In this document: positions 38,064-45,957 of the stretch, in pieces
Layout of the letters: every line of letters begins with the position of its first letter
How positions within the stretch are numbered: position 1 is the first letter of the stretch
NCBI RefSeq assembly: GCF_004402045.1
Contig: NZ_SOMG01000018.1
Span: forward strand, 1 to 64,000
Length of the DNA: 64,000 nt
From: Lelliottia nimipressuralis
GTDB taxonomy: Bacteria; Pseudomonadota; Gammaproteobacteria; Enterobacterales; Enterobacteriaceae
Direction of reading: 5' to 3'
The notes under the pieces: model-generated
Database searches by the model: none
What the model saw: the letters and a program-made list of their open reading frames with translations, nothing else
Told to the model about the DNA's origin: nothing
Translations under genes and position numbers: made by a program

Positions 38064-38083
38064 CAGGGGGGATTTCCCCCCTG
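38064..38083 (+). terminator. Hairpin after adhesin gene
   Basis: The perfect inverted repeat CAGGGGGG/CCCCCCTG has a four-base loop and lies 36 bases after the stop. There is no T-run, so termination is possible but not certain. Confidence 0.5.
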
Positions 38084-38169
38084 AAACCTTACCGGTTTAA
38101 CGTTTTAGATATGGATTATTTGAATATTACCCTGCTGGGTAGGGGGTTACGAAAAGGAGGCTAGCATCC

Positions 38170-38409
38170 ATGAATAATGTCTATCCTGAAAAGCAAGCAT
38201 CAATACTCATTGGTGATGCCGCCATGTATTTATCCTTGCGTGGCATGAGCATTGATCATGTTTCTCTCAGTCATTATCTGAGTAAAAAGCTGGAGTATGC
38301 CCGGAGTATTGATGATTGCTTGTATGCTGAGGTAATTTGCCTGGCACTTTCAATGTTGAAGGATAACGCGAAGTCAACTGAAGAGTGCTGCTGCAAATAT
38401 AAAAAGTAG
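38170..38409 (+). CDS. YmgB/AriR-family small regulator
   Basis: A 79-residue protein with the YmgB/AriR-type helical pattern: ILIGDAAMYLSLRGMSIDH, then LSHYLSKKLEYARSIDDC and a final helix EVICLALSMLKD. AriR and relatives act in acid resistance and biofilm or Rcs-linked control in E. coli. The C-terminal tail has a Cys cluster (ECCCKYKK), which is unusual. A strong AAGGAGG site lies upstream of the ATG. It lies 141 bases after the adhesin gene and may be expressed with it, giving a possible link between adhesin and biofilm control. Confidence 0.68.
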   Translation: MNNVYPEKQASILIGDAAMYLSLRGMSIDHVSLSHYLSKKLEYARSIDDCLYAEVICLALSMLKDNAKSTEECCCKYKK

Positions 38410-38453
38410 CTAGAGAAATCTATCGATTAACGGTATGACCTTTTATTGCGTTT

Positions 38454-38687
38454 TCAGTCCTGCCTTCTGCTGTATCGGGCAATTTTGAGTTCTTCAGCAA
38501 AATCTAACGCTTCTTTATAATCAAAATTACGCGTCTTTGCATTATGCCTGCCGGGTAGCGGGGCAGGGATTTTCACTCCGAACAGCTCTCCCGTCGTCAT
38601 AAGCGCATAAACTAATTCAGCCTCGGTGACGCCGGCCAGCTGCGCGAGTACATGTGTCTTAATACAGAAACTTAATTTCACTTTCAA
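38454..38687 (-). CDS. Small putative DNA-binding protein, function unknown
   Basis: A 77-residue basic protein. The segment THVLAQLAGVTEAELVYALM, followed by GELFGVKIPAPLPGRH and a closing amphipathic helix (FDYKEALDFAEELKIA), resembles short helix-turn-helix proteins that feed a promoter. I do not recognise a specific family. GGAGAA lies upstream of the ATG. It is convergent with the YmgB-like gene and 60 bases from the next minus-strand gene. Confidence 0.6.
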   Translation of the reverse strand: MKVKLSFCIKTHVLAQLAGVTEAELVYALMTTGELFGVKIPAPLPGRHNAKTRNFDYKEALDFAEELKIARYSRRQD

Positions 38688-38747
38688 TTCTCCTTTTGCA
38701 AAATGACACTAAAAGAAAACGGATGAATTTCATGAGATGTCGAAACG

Positions 38748-39143
38748 CTATGACTTACTCAGGCTATTCACCCTCATTTCATTTCGGTAAAAATCAATAA
38801 TATTGTCGAGGTTTGGACCCATGAAATTCATGGCGTCAATGGATTCACGCCAGCACGAGAGCGATTCATTCGCTTTTACGTACCATGGATGCTGCTCTTC
38901 CTGAGCGAAATGACCCGTAACTAAAACAAGCATATCGGGCTTGATTCTTCTGATGAACTCCAGATATTTCACCAGATGCATCCTCGTGCCAAACGTATCA
39001 GCATCGATAATGCATAGCATTCTGCTTTTGGCGATAAAGTAACAGCGTGCTATTTCCGTTAGCCCTTTTTCGAATAAAAAAGAGTTCGTTCGAACGCAAA
39101 CCCGAATTTTTACATGGCTGTGTTTAACCGATTCTTCCATCAT
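38748..39143 (-). CDS. Hypothetical protein resembling an isolated receiver-like domain
   Basis: A 131-residue soluble protein. Its alternation of strands and helices (HVKIRVCVRTNSFLFEKGL, SRMLCIIDADTFGTRMHL, KPDMLVLVTGH) recalls the degenerate N-terminal domains of LuxR-type regulators such as MatA or BglJ, but no helix-turn-helix follows. It is either a stand-alone domain or a truncated regulator. ATG codons at 39143 and 39140 share an upstream GAGCGAG. Its upstream gap (39144-39407) is AT-rich, and nothing else was recognised there. Confidence 0.6.
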   Translation of the reverse strand: MMEESVKHSHVKIRVCVRTNSFLFEKGLTEIARCYFIAKSRMLCIIDADTFGTRMHLVKYLEFIRRIKPDMLVLVTGHFAQEEQHPWYVKANESLSCWRESIDAMNFMGPNLDNIIDFYRNEMRVNSLSKS

Positions 39144-39407
39144 AAGTCTCGCTCAGTAGGGGCAATATATACGATGGCTTTCAAGTCTACTGTTTCAGTC
39201 TGAATGCTGACAAGACAACATGTAAATTATTCAGAATAAAATGAGGTGGTACTGATATTCTGCAAGAAAGGATTTATTGTTGAGTTGTGAAATAAAAATT
39301 AATTAATCCTGATTTCATTTGTACGTGTATTTTACTGTCTGGGTGTTTCAGGTATGGTCATTCCTGCGTGAACTTGTTGCTTTTTATTTCATCAAAGAGG
39401 GTTTCTC

Positions 39408-40322
39408 ATGACAAAGACCGTTGTTGCTTTAGCAATGCTTAGTATTTTCTCAACAGCATCAGTATATGCCAGTGACTATGCGCGTATGATGAATATCGAA
39501 AACCCTGATCATCTGAAAATCAGAGTGAATAATGCTACCTATGAGGAAGGTTACAGTAATGATTTTATTCCTCATCTCTGGGTAGGTAATGAAGATAACG
39601 GCGTGATGAAGGTTGTCGTTGATAATGGTGTGGTGTTGGATGAATCCATTGAAAACGGTCTTAACTGTAACTATGCCATGATTGTTAGTAAAGATAATGG
39701 TGTCAACTTACAGGCAAACGGGAAAAACTGTAGTTATAAGCAAAAGAATTACCGTTCCGTTAACTCGCCTGTGGTGACCATTATTAATGATTCATCTTTA
39801 AATCTTCTCCCCTATTTTTCTGTTAACGGGAATGACTTTTTTGCCGCCAGCGGCTCTATTATCCCCAACGGGATCCGAATGTTCACCGGAGATAGTGGTA
39901 CCTGGAAAAAACAGAGTGTGCGCCACGGTGATAGCCTGAAAGTGAAGTTGAGCTACACGCTGGCAGAATCAGGTTCACAAAGAGAAGTTGTGTGCCCGTC
40001 TCTGGACGCGTTAACTGAAAACCGGCTTTATCGCCTTCAGGGCGGAGAACAGAATGCGCTCTGTGTCCTCGAAAGTAACGAGATTCAGATTCAACACGAT
40101 CGTATCGTGGCCGGATGGAACAAGCCCCTGACCAAAGCAGAGCTTCTGCAGCGGATCGACGCAACCGCCGCAGATGATGATGTCATCATTGATATGCCAG
40201 ATGATAAATACAGAGCGCTCTATACCCAGCCGGGCGAATATAAAATCCCGCTGAAAGCAGGGGACGCAAAAGCGACGATTACCTTAGTGGTTATCAAAGG
40301 GACAATTCCCGTCTCGCAGTAA
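39408..40322 (+). CDS. Exported protein of unknown function
   Basis: A 304-residue protein with a signal peptide (cut near SVYA|SDYA). The mature part looks beta-rich, with repeated N/G-rich strands (HLKIRVNNATYEEGY, NGVMKVVVDNGVVLDES, SVRHGDSLKVKLSYTL) and four Cys. No family was recognised. The ATG has AAAGAGGG upstream. It is convergent with the type II secretion operon and separated from it by an inverted repeat. Being exported and next to that operon, it is a candidate substrate, but that is only positional evidence. Confidence 0.72.
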   Translation: MTKTVVALAMLSIFSTASVYASDYARMMNIENPDHLKIRVNNATYEEGYSNDFIPHLWVGNEDNGVMKVVVDNGVVLDESIENGLNCNYAMIVSKDNGVNLQANGKNCSYKQKNYRSVNSPVVTIINDSSLNLLPYFSVNGNDFFAASGSIIPNGIRMFTGDSGTWKKQSVRHGDSLKVKLSYTLAESGSQREVVCPSLDALTENRLYRLQGGEQNALCVLESNEIQIQHDRIVAGWNKPLTKAELLQRIDATAADDDVIIDMPDDKYRALYTQPGEYKIPLKAGDAKATITLVVIKGTIPVSQ

Positions 40323-40356
40323 AATGGACATACGTTAGTGAAAAGCTGAGAAGACT

Positions 40357-40390
40357 GTCAGGCAACATCTCTCAGAGCATGTTGCCTGAC
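40357..40390. terminator. Perfect 12-bp inverted repeat between convergent genes
   Basis: The arms GTCAGGCAACAT and ATGTTGCCTGAC enclose a ten-base loop. It lies between the exported-protein gene and the end of the secretion operon. A T-run is lacking, so it may be a terminator or an mRNA-end hairpin. Confidence 0.55.
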
Positions 40391-40547
40391 ACATTGGGCA
40401 TCAAGGATGTGCCGTTATTTTCTGCTCGCCTGCACGTACCCACTCTCCAGTTTGTGTATCCCAGCACATCGAGAGTGATGGTAAATAGCGTGACCGCGCA
40501 GGCCTCGTGGGTAAGGAAATGACATATTTTTATTCCTAATCATTCCA

Positions 40548-41036
40548 TTAACGACCACAGGCGGCAGGTAACGGTGCCTGTAGATCGCTTTCCACCTGAA
40601 ATTTCCAGTCGTAATACGTTTTTGCATCGGCAAACTGCTTTGGATCATGACGAAATCCGGTTTTTTTTCGCGGTGTGCCTTTTCCGAGACTGCGTACGCC
40701 AATCCAGCGCCCCTGCGGGTCGAGGATCATTCCCCAGTTTTTACTTCCCGTTAGCGGGTCGGCGTAGTGCTGGCGCAGATGATAAAGTGGTTTTCGCCCG
40801 CGTTTATCGGTAAGCAACTGTTCAAAACGCACCGGGAAGCAGCCATCACCGTTGCCGCGGTAGGCTTGTATCGCCGCGCGGATTTGATCCCCGCGGGATA
40901 AAAGCTCTGCCTCCTGCTGTTCCTGATAACGCATCTGCACCTCGTCGCGACTTTTCAGCAGCGACAGCGCCAACGTGGAGAGCGCAATCAACAGCAGGAG
41001 ATAGGTAAAACCTCCCTGTCGTTTAATAGAATGCAT
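40548..41036 (-). CDS. Atypical minor pseudopilin (last gene of T2SS operon)
   Basis: A 162-residue protein with a type IV prepilin-like start, RQGG|FTYLLLLIALSTLALSLL. The usual Glu at position 5 of the mature protein is replaced by Leu, as in tip pseudopilins of the GspK kind. After the helix comes a globular part of about 130 residues (YRGNGDGCFPVRFEQLL, GSKNWGMILDPQGRWIGVRS) with two Cys. I chose the ATG at 41036; the frame opens upstream to 41096. It overlaps the preceding pseudopilin gene by 14 bases, so it is in the same operon. It probably caps or primes the pseudopilus. Confidence 0.78.
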   Translation of the reverse strand: MHSIKRQGGFTYLLLLIALSTLALSLLKSRDEVQMRYQEQQEAELLSRGDQIRAAIQAYRGNGDGCFPVRFEQLLTDKRGRKPLYHLRQHYADPLTGSKNWGMILDPQGRWIGVRSLGKGTPRKKTGFRHDPKQFADAKTYYDWKFQVESDLQAPLPAACGR

Positions 41037-41385
41037 CACCCTGTTCCTGCCCGGGTTTGGGTGGCGTCTCGACGTCAATAATTTGCCCTTCGTCATCGGT
41101 CTTTGCTTCCCAGATATCGCGGCGATTGGTTACCGGATCCAGCGGCATCTGGCGCAGATAACCGGCCTCTATCAGATCCTCAAGGCTGTATGGCCCCGCC
41201 AGGCGATCGCGGCGGTAGTGATCGATCGCGCTGCGCAGGGTATGCAGGTTGTGCTCGCGTACCACCTCTTTGGCTTTATCCGCGTGCTGGAAAAAACGTG
41301 GAGCAACCAGCGTCATTAATGTGGCGATGATCGCCATCACCACCAGCAGCTCGATGAGCGTAAAGCCTTTTTCACCATTGCGCAT
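41023..41385 (-). CDS. Minor pseudopilin, type II secretion
   Basis: A 120-residue pseudopilin. It has a standard cleavage site and helix, EKG|FTLIELLVVMAIIATLMTLV, with Glu5, then a short globular domain (RSAIDHYRRDRLAGPYSLEDL, MPLDPVTNRRDIWE) in the GspG/GspH manner. The DPVTNRRDIWE block matches the calcium-loop region of GspG-type proteins. I chose the ATG at 41385 with GGAG seven bases away. It overlaps both neighbours, so it belongs to the operon. Confidence 0.84.
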   Translation of the reverse strand: MRNGEKGFTLIELLVVMAIIATLMTLVAPRFFQHADKAKEVVREHNLHTLRSAIDHYRRDRLAGPYSLEDLIEAGYLRQMPLDPVTNRRDIWEAKTDDEGQIIDVETPPKPGQEQGDAFY

Positions 41386-41848
41386 AGGGCACTCCATTCA
41401 GACCGCTGATCGTACTGGTACTACTGACGTCAAACACATCTTTGCCGCCGCCGCTGAAATCGCCGGGCGGCTGTGTGGATGCGCGTAACCGCCAGGTCTC
41501 TTCGTCGTTTTTTCCGTCGCAATCACACATCGGATCGCGCGGAATATGGCGCAAAAAGTAGATCATCGCGCCAGTAGGTGACGACTTATCCCGGACGCCT
41601 TCCACCAGACTTTTTAGTGACGGCGGGTATCCCGATTCGCTGGTTTTTTTCTCAATGCGTCCCTCCACACTCGCCTGGTGATAGCGGTCAATAGCATCGC
41701 GCAGCGTCCGTAGCGACTCGCGTAGCTGCGTCTCCTGCTGCCGCTGGTGATAGTTACGCATCAGCGGCGCGGCGGCGGCGGCAAGCGTGCCGAGTAGCGC
41801 CAGCGTGACGATCATCTCAATCAGGGTAAAACCGCGCTGGCGCTGCAT
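41372..41848 (-). CDS. Minor pseudopilin, type II secretion
   Basis: A 158-residue pseudopilin with the cleavage site RQRG|FTLIEMIVTLALLG (Glu5 present), then RTLRDAIDRYHQASVEGRI and a larger globular part. The tail contains CDCDGKNDEETWRL, an acidic Cys-rich loop that could bind calcium or form a disulfide. Its ATG overlaps the last base of the secretin gene. With two more pseudopilins downstream and GspG at the head of the operon it makes a set of four. Confidence 0.84.
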   Translation of the reverse strand: MQRQRGFTLIEMIVTLALLGTLAAAAAPLMRNYHQRQQETQLRESLRTLRDAIDRYHQASVEGRIEKKTSESGYPPSLKSLVEGVRDKSSPTGAMIYFLRHIPRDPMCDCDGKNDEETWRLRASTQPPGDFSGGGKDVFDVSSTSTISGLNGVPYAQW

Positions 41849-43734
41849 TACGATGCTCCATTTCCCGTTTCTGACGTATCGATGATCGGCGGTGGTAGCG
41901 TTGCCGCCCGGTCAGGGAAATGGGCTGGAGGCGCAAGCGCTGGTGCGGTGAACCCACTGCCGGGCTCGTCGCGTTGCAGGTCGCGCAACTGAATGCTATC
42001 GCCCGTTAAATCGTCGCTTCCCATCTCAATAGTACTGACGTGGCTGCCGGGTAAATCGAGGTTGCGTTCAATGGTCGGCGTAATCAACAGCACAACCTCG
42101 GTGCGCTCTTTGTTGTCGGTATTGCTACTAAACAGGCGACCCAGTCCAGGAATATCGCTCAATAAAGGCGTCCCTTTTTGGGTACTGGTTTCGTCCTGCT
42201 TAATCAGCCCTGCTAGCATCTGGGTTTCGCCGTTCATGCTGCTGAGGGTGGTATTGGCTTCGCGTTTGGTCGTGCGGTAATACTTTGCGCCGTTCTCACC
42301 GGGCTCCTCGGCGCCCAGGGCGCTGAGCGTAAACTTCACTTCCATCGAGATATTGTCATCCATACTGACTTCCGGCGTGACTTCCAGCTTCAGGCCGACA
42401 TCCTGATAATCCACTTTCTGTTGTGAGATCCCGTCATTCACGGTGGTGGTCAGCACCGGTATGGTTTGACCAATATCGACCAGCGCTTTTTTATTGTTTT
42501 TCACCCGGATCCGCGGGTTTGCCAGGACTCTGGCATTGCTCAACACCTTTTTCATGTCAATGGTCATGTTGTCGATATCGACCATGATATTTTTGGCGTT
42601 CAGATCGCCAATGGGGATCCCGCTCCCCTTTAAATCACCGTCCTTACTTTTGGCAAAGCCCGCGCTGATGGCCTGCGGCAGCTTCACGCCGAGCGCTTCA
42701 AGATCGTTGGTATTCACTTCCAGCACCTCGACGGCCAGCGTGACCTCCGCTTCAGGGCGATCGAGCGTCACTAACAGACGCTCCGCTTTTTCCACGCTCT
42801 CTTTTGGCCCGCGCAGGGTGACGGAGTTGGTTCGTTCATCAACGTGCACATCCTTCAGCTTGACCATATTGCGCAGGGCAACATTGACCTCTTTCGCTTT
42901 CGCGTAGCCCAGGAAGATGGTTTTGACGACTACGTCGCGATAGATCTTCTCCTTTTGCGCGGTAGCGGGGTAGATGAGTAACGTATTGCTGTTCAGTACT
43001 TTTTTACGCAGATTATTCGACAATAACAGGACGTTGATGGCATCTTCCGCGGTGGTGCGTTTGGCGATCAGGCTGCCGGTGGTGCTGGATGAAATATCTT
43101 TGTCAAAGATGATATTTACCCCGGTCATCTGGCTGATGGTGTTAAAGATGGCCAGCAGGCTGTGTTCGCGAAAATTAAGCGAAATGGTTTTTTGTAGCTC
43201 CCGGTTCAGCCGTTGTTCTGGCTGGTTGATCCGCGCGACCTCGCGCATCAGGTGATCGCGCAGGGCGCGTGCCTGTGGCCAGTTAGGATCTTCTTCCAGC
43301 ACCTGCTGGATTTTGTGCAACGCGCGCGCCGGATCGCGGGTGCTGTTAGCCACCGCGTCTCTGTACAACGCGTCCAGCGCCCGACGGGCGTCGAGTTTGC
43401 GTAACCCCTGCAAGGCGCGCAGGTTGCCTGGCTCATAGGTGAGCGCATCGCGCCACATCTGTGCCGCCTGGGTGTAGTTGTTCTGACGCACCGCGAGATC
43501 GGCGTTTTTCAGGTAGTCATTCACCAGCTTTTTGCTGATGTCAGCCTGCTCGGCGCGAAGCGCGATATCCTGCGGACTCGCGATGCGCTGTTGGTCAATT
43601 TCCTTCAGTCGCTTAATCAATACCGGCGGAGAGGCGGTGACCGATTCCCGGACCGGAGGCGTCGTCGTACGTTGCGCACAGCCGCTCACGAACGCGCATG
43701 ACAACAAAAAAGTGAGAGCAATTATTTTCTTCAT
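41848..43734 (-). CDS. Secretin (GspD/PilQ/MshL type), TPR-containing lipoprotein
   Basis: A 628-residue outer-membrane channel. The lipobox VSGC puts the lipidated Cys at residue 19, so it may reach the outer membrane without a pilotin. A TPR-like helical region (about 70-165, QNNYTQAAQMWRDALTYEPGN) precedes the STN/N0-type domain (about 182-260, QKTISLNFREHSLLAIFN) and an N1 domain (VTLRGPKESVEKAERLL). The secretin core follows from about 325: RVLANPRIRVKNNKKALVDIG, VGLKLEVTPEV, and PLLSDIPGLGRLFSS. Classical GspD has neither lipobox nor TPR, so this is closer to MshL-like or alternative T2SS secretins. Confidence 0.9.
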   Translation of the reverse strand: MKKIIALTFLLSCAFVSGCAQRTTTPPVRESVTASPPVLIKRLKEIDQQRIASPQDIALRAEQADISKKLVNDYLKNADLAVRQNNYTQAAQMWRDALTYEPGNLRALQGLRKLDARRALDALYRDAVANSTRDPARALHKIQQVLEEDPNWPQARALRDHLMREVARINQPEQRLNRELQKTISLNFREHSLLAIFNTISQMTGVNIIFDKDISSSTTGSLIAKRTTAEDAINVLLLSNNLRKKVLNSNTLLIYPATAQKEKIYRDVVVKTIFLGYAKAKEVNVALRNMVKLKDVHVDERTNSVTLRGPKESVEKAERLLVTLDRPEAEVTLAVEVLEVNTNDLEALGVKLPQAISAGFAKSKDGDLKGSGIPIGDLNAKNIMVDIDNMTIDMKKVLSNARVLANPRIRVKNNKKALVDIGQTIPVLTTTVNDGISQQKVDYQDVGLKLEVTPEVSMDDNISMEVKFTLSALGAEEPGENGAKYYRTTKREANTTLSSMNGETQMLAGLIKQDETSTQKGTPLLSDIPGLGRLFSSNTDNKERTEVVLLITPTIERNLDLPGSHVSTIEMGSDDLTGDSIQLRDLQRDEPGSGFTAPALAPPAHFPDRAATLPPPIIDTSETGNGAS

Positions 43735-43736
43735 GA

Positions 43737-44249
43737 TTAGTGTGTCGGTTCCGATTGCAGCTCATCCAGTTCCAGGCGTTGCTGGATATGGCTGGGCTGC
43801 CATTCAAACAGGAGGTGGTCGTTCGCCACCGCTTTTAACATCCAGTCGTCGATCGGCGAACTGCCGATCCAGATCTTGCCGTCTGCTTTACAGCGTTCGC
43901 ACACCGGCCAGGTCTCTTTGCCATCCGTCAGCACAATGATCCTTTGACGGTTTTCCCACCAGGCACCAAGTACCTGTAGCGGTAGCGGCGGCGCGGCAGG
44001 TTGCGCCTTTTCTGCCCGCTCGCTTTCCGGCTTTTTTTCTGCCGCGTCTTGCGCTCTGTTACGCAGTGTTGAAAAGAGATCGATGCGCGTTGAGTGCGCC
44101 GTCTCCTGTTTTGCCGGTGCGGGCCGTGGGCGCGAGACAGGCTGCACCTGGTGCGGCGCTTGCGACACCTCTTCCCCGGCAACCAGACTCCAGATCGTCG
44201 CGCCGGCGGTCAGCACCAGCGCCAGCTGTAAATAGCGCGGCAGTTTCAT
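43737..44249 (-). CDS. PilP/GspC-like periplasmic linker protein
   Basis: A 170-residue single-pass protein. An N-terminal membrane helix (about 8-23) leads to a proline- and charge-rich linker, then a small beta domain (about 95-160, LPLQVLGAWWENRQRIIVLTD) that resembles the GspC HR/PilP domain, which links the inner platform to the secretin. A CERC pair (PVCERCKADG) is unusual for that family. There is no PDZ domain. Its ATG overlaps the stop of the gene before it (ATGA), and the secretin starts two bases after its end. Confidence 0.75.
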   Translation of the reverse strand: MKLPRYLQLALVLTAGATIWSLVAGEEVSQAPHQVQPVSRPRPAPAKQETAHSTRIDLFSTLRNRAQDAAEKKPESERAEKAQPAAPPLPLQVLGAWWENRQRIIVLTDGKETWPVCERCKADGKIWIGSSPIDDWMLKAVANDHLLFEWQPSHIQQRLELDELQSEPTH

Positions 44250-44764
44250 GGCGACTCCTTCAACAGACGAAGTTGTACGGTGGCGCTGAGCTGGGTGTCC
44301 GATGGGCCTGCGCGGCGCAGGCTTAGCTGCTCAATGCGTAACGGCAAAGTGCGACTGAGCTGCTCCAGTGCGTCAACCAGCGGCAGATATTCACCGCGCA
44401 GCGGAATATCCAGACGTAGCGCCGTTTTGCCGTCGTCTTTTTCCAGCTGATAGCGACTGGCGTCGACCTTCAGCCCGCGGCTCCTGAATTGGGTAAAAAG
44501 GAGCCTTACCTGCTGATACTCTCCAGGGCTGATGCGGCTTTGCAGTTCAGGCTGTTGTTTATCCAGTGGCAGCGCGGTCTGTAGCTGTGCATGGATCCGG
44601 GCAAGGTTCTCCTGCAGCTGAATGGTGTGCGGCCGGACAGCCCCAAGCCACAACACCAGCAACCCTGCGGGCAGCCCGGTGAGCAACAGCGGGATCGTTC
44701 CGATGCGTCCGGCAAGCAATGCGGCCTGCCAGCGCAATACGGCGGACTTATTCTGAAACCGCAT
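44246..44764 (-). CDS. PilO/GspM-like inner-membrane platform protein
   Basis: A 172-residue protein with one N-terminal membrane helix (about 20-40, GTIPLLLTGLPAGLLVLWLG), a coiled-coil segment, and a ferredoxin-like C-terminal domain (RLDIPLRGEYLPLVDALEQL, LRIEQLSL). The pattern fits PilO and GspM. The ATG at 44764 gives a basic start MRFQNKS; a frame open to 44908 runs antiparallel over the previous gene and has no membrane signal. It overlaps the PilN-like gene by 17 bases. Confidence 0.8.
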   Translation of the reverse strand: MRFQNKSAVLRWQAALLAGRIGTIPLLLTGLPAGLLVLWLGAVRPHTIQLQENLARIHAQLQTALPLDKQQPELQSRISPGEYQQVRLLFTQFRSRGLKVDASRYQLEKDDGKTALRLDIPLRGEYLPLVDALEQLSRTLPLRIEQLSLRRAGPSDTQLSATVQLRLLKESP

Positions 44765-45263
44765 GCTGCTCCTCCGCCGTAACGTTGACGTCGAGCACCG
44801 CGTTAATCGGCCAGGCAGGATCGCCCTGCGCCGACTGGCGATGGTTTTCCAGCACCACGCGCGCGGGCAACTGCTGTAGTCGCTCGCTAAAGGCGAGCAG
44901 GGCGTCAAGATTGCTGGCAGCTACCGTGAGGCGCGCGTCGTATTTGCTGGCAGTGACTTCAATGCTCAGGAGCGCAATATCGGGCGTCAGTACGCTGCCG
45001 ATGTTGTCCAGCAGTTTGATGGCCGGTGGAACGGCCTGCAGTTGCTGAGACAGACGCAATCGCCGCTGTTCGGCTTCACGCAACTGGCGCAGCACCTGCT
45101 GACGTTCTGCAAGCTGCTGCTGCGCCCGGGACGTCTGTAGCTCAAGGTGCTGGTGCTGGAGCAGGCCATACGTCACGGCGACGGCGAGCGGTACACAGAG
45201 GAGTCCGGTTAATAACAACGCGCGTGAGGCCCACGGGGAGTTACGCGTAAACAGCGGTGTCAT
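44748..45263 (-). CDS. PilN-like inner-membrane platform protein
   Basis: A 171-residue protein with one membrane helix (about 13-32), a coiled coil (HLELQTSRAQQQLAERQQVL...EQRRLRLSQQL) and a PilN-type alpha/beta domain (VPPAIKLLDNIGSVLTPDI, LLSIEVTASKYDARLTVAASN). PilN with PilM corresponds to a split GspL. Overlaps of 23 bases with the PilM-like gene and 17 with the PilO-like gene indicate translational coupling. Confidence 0.8.
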   Translation of the reverse strand: MTPLFTRNSPWASRALLLTGLLCVPLAVAVTYGLLQHQHLELQTSRAQQQLAERQQVLRQLREAEQRRLRLSQQLQAVPPAIKLLDNIGSVLTPDIALLSIEVTASKYDARLTVAASNLDALLAFSERLQQLPARVVLENHRQSAQGDPAWPINAVLDVNVTAEEQHAVSE

Positions 45264-45957
45264 GTGGTCTCTCCTGTAGCGCTAATTCCTGATGGTGCTC
45301 ACCGTCGGTATGAATGACGTAGCCAGGGCAATCCCGCATTCCGCTTAGCCGGGCGATAACTCGCAACTGGGCGTCCATCTCCTGCTGTGGCAGAGTGAGC
45401 GTCCAGACGTCGCGCCAGTTGTGATGCTGACGGCTGGCAATCCGGCTGTGGTGGGGACTCATTGCCACAAACAGGCCGTTTTCCGGTAGTGCGTGGCTGA
45501 AGTGGTTAAACAGCTTTTGAAACGGGGTGATAACACCGCGAAAACGCAGCCGCTCCCTGCGCGCCAGCGCGCCAAGCATGTGCCAGCAAGATTGTTTCAG
45601 GCAGGCGGCCATCGCCGAGTGCTGCCAGTCAAGGGTCTCAAAGCGTACCTGCCACTCGACGGGAGGACTCACGCGATGAACCGCCTGCTGCCGGGCAAGC
45701 TGGAGCAGCTCCTGCGGTGTGGTTACGCCGTCATGCCAGGGCTGAATTAAAAACGTCAGATCGTCGGTATCGAGGTGAAATTCCACCGCATCACGCCAGG
45801 GTAAGACGGACGGACGCAGGCGCAGCAGCGTTTCGAGCGCGGCCTCAAGGGGGGCATCGGGCTGGCGTTCATGCGTGGCGATCACCATGTTGTTGCGGCG
45901 CAATCGCACGGCATGGGGCCAGATGTCGCACTGCCAGGTATTAGTGAGTGATAACAC
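45241..45957 (-). CDS. PilM/GspL-cytoplasmic-domain-like protein
   Basis: A 238-residue soluble protein in the position of PilM or MshI. It has actin-like-fold features (an early strand pair WQCDIWPHAVRLRRNNMVIAT, a central region VEWQVRFETLDWQHSAMAAC and ALPENGLFVAMSPHHSRIASR), but no clear nucleotide-binding motifs, so the call is mainly positional. It should couple the ATPase to the PilN-like protein. The start is probably GTG at 45957, overlapping the end of gspE by 17 bases. Similarity is weak; function inferred. Confidence 0.66.
   Translation of the reverse strand: MLSLTNTWQCDIWPHAVRLRRNNMVIATHERQPDAPLEAALETLLRLRPSVLPWRDAVEFHLDTDDLTFLIQPWHDGVTTPQELLQLARQQAVHRVSPPVEWQVRFETLDWQHSAMAACLKQSCWHMLGALARRERLRFRGVITPFQKLFNHFSHALPENGLFVAMSPHHSRIASRQHHNWRDVWTLTLPQQEMDAQLRVIARLSGMRDCPGYVIHTDGEHHQELALQERPHDTAVYA

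Noticed and set aside
39230-39300. A possible sigma-54 promoter before the exported protein (TGGTAC...TGCA).
   Set aside because: The spacing between the GG and GC elements is not the required ten bases.
44748-44908. The extended frame upstream of the PilO-like gene (to 44908) as its true start.
   Set aside because: The extra residues are Arg/Ser-rich, overlap the PilN-like gene heavily, and lack a membrane signal; the ATG at 44764 gives a normal PilO-like start.
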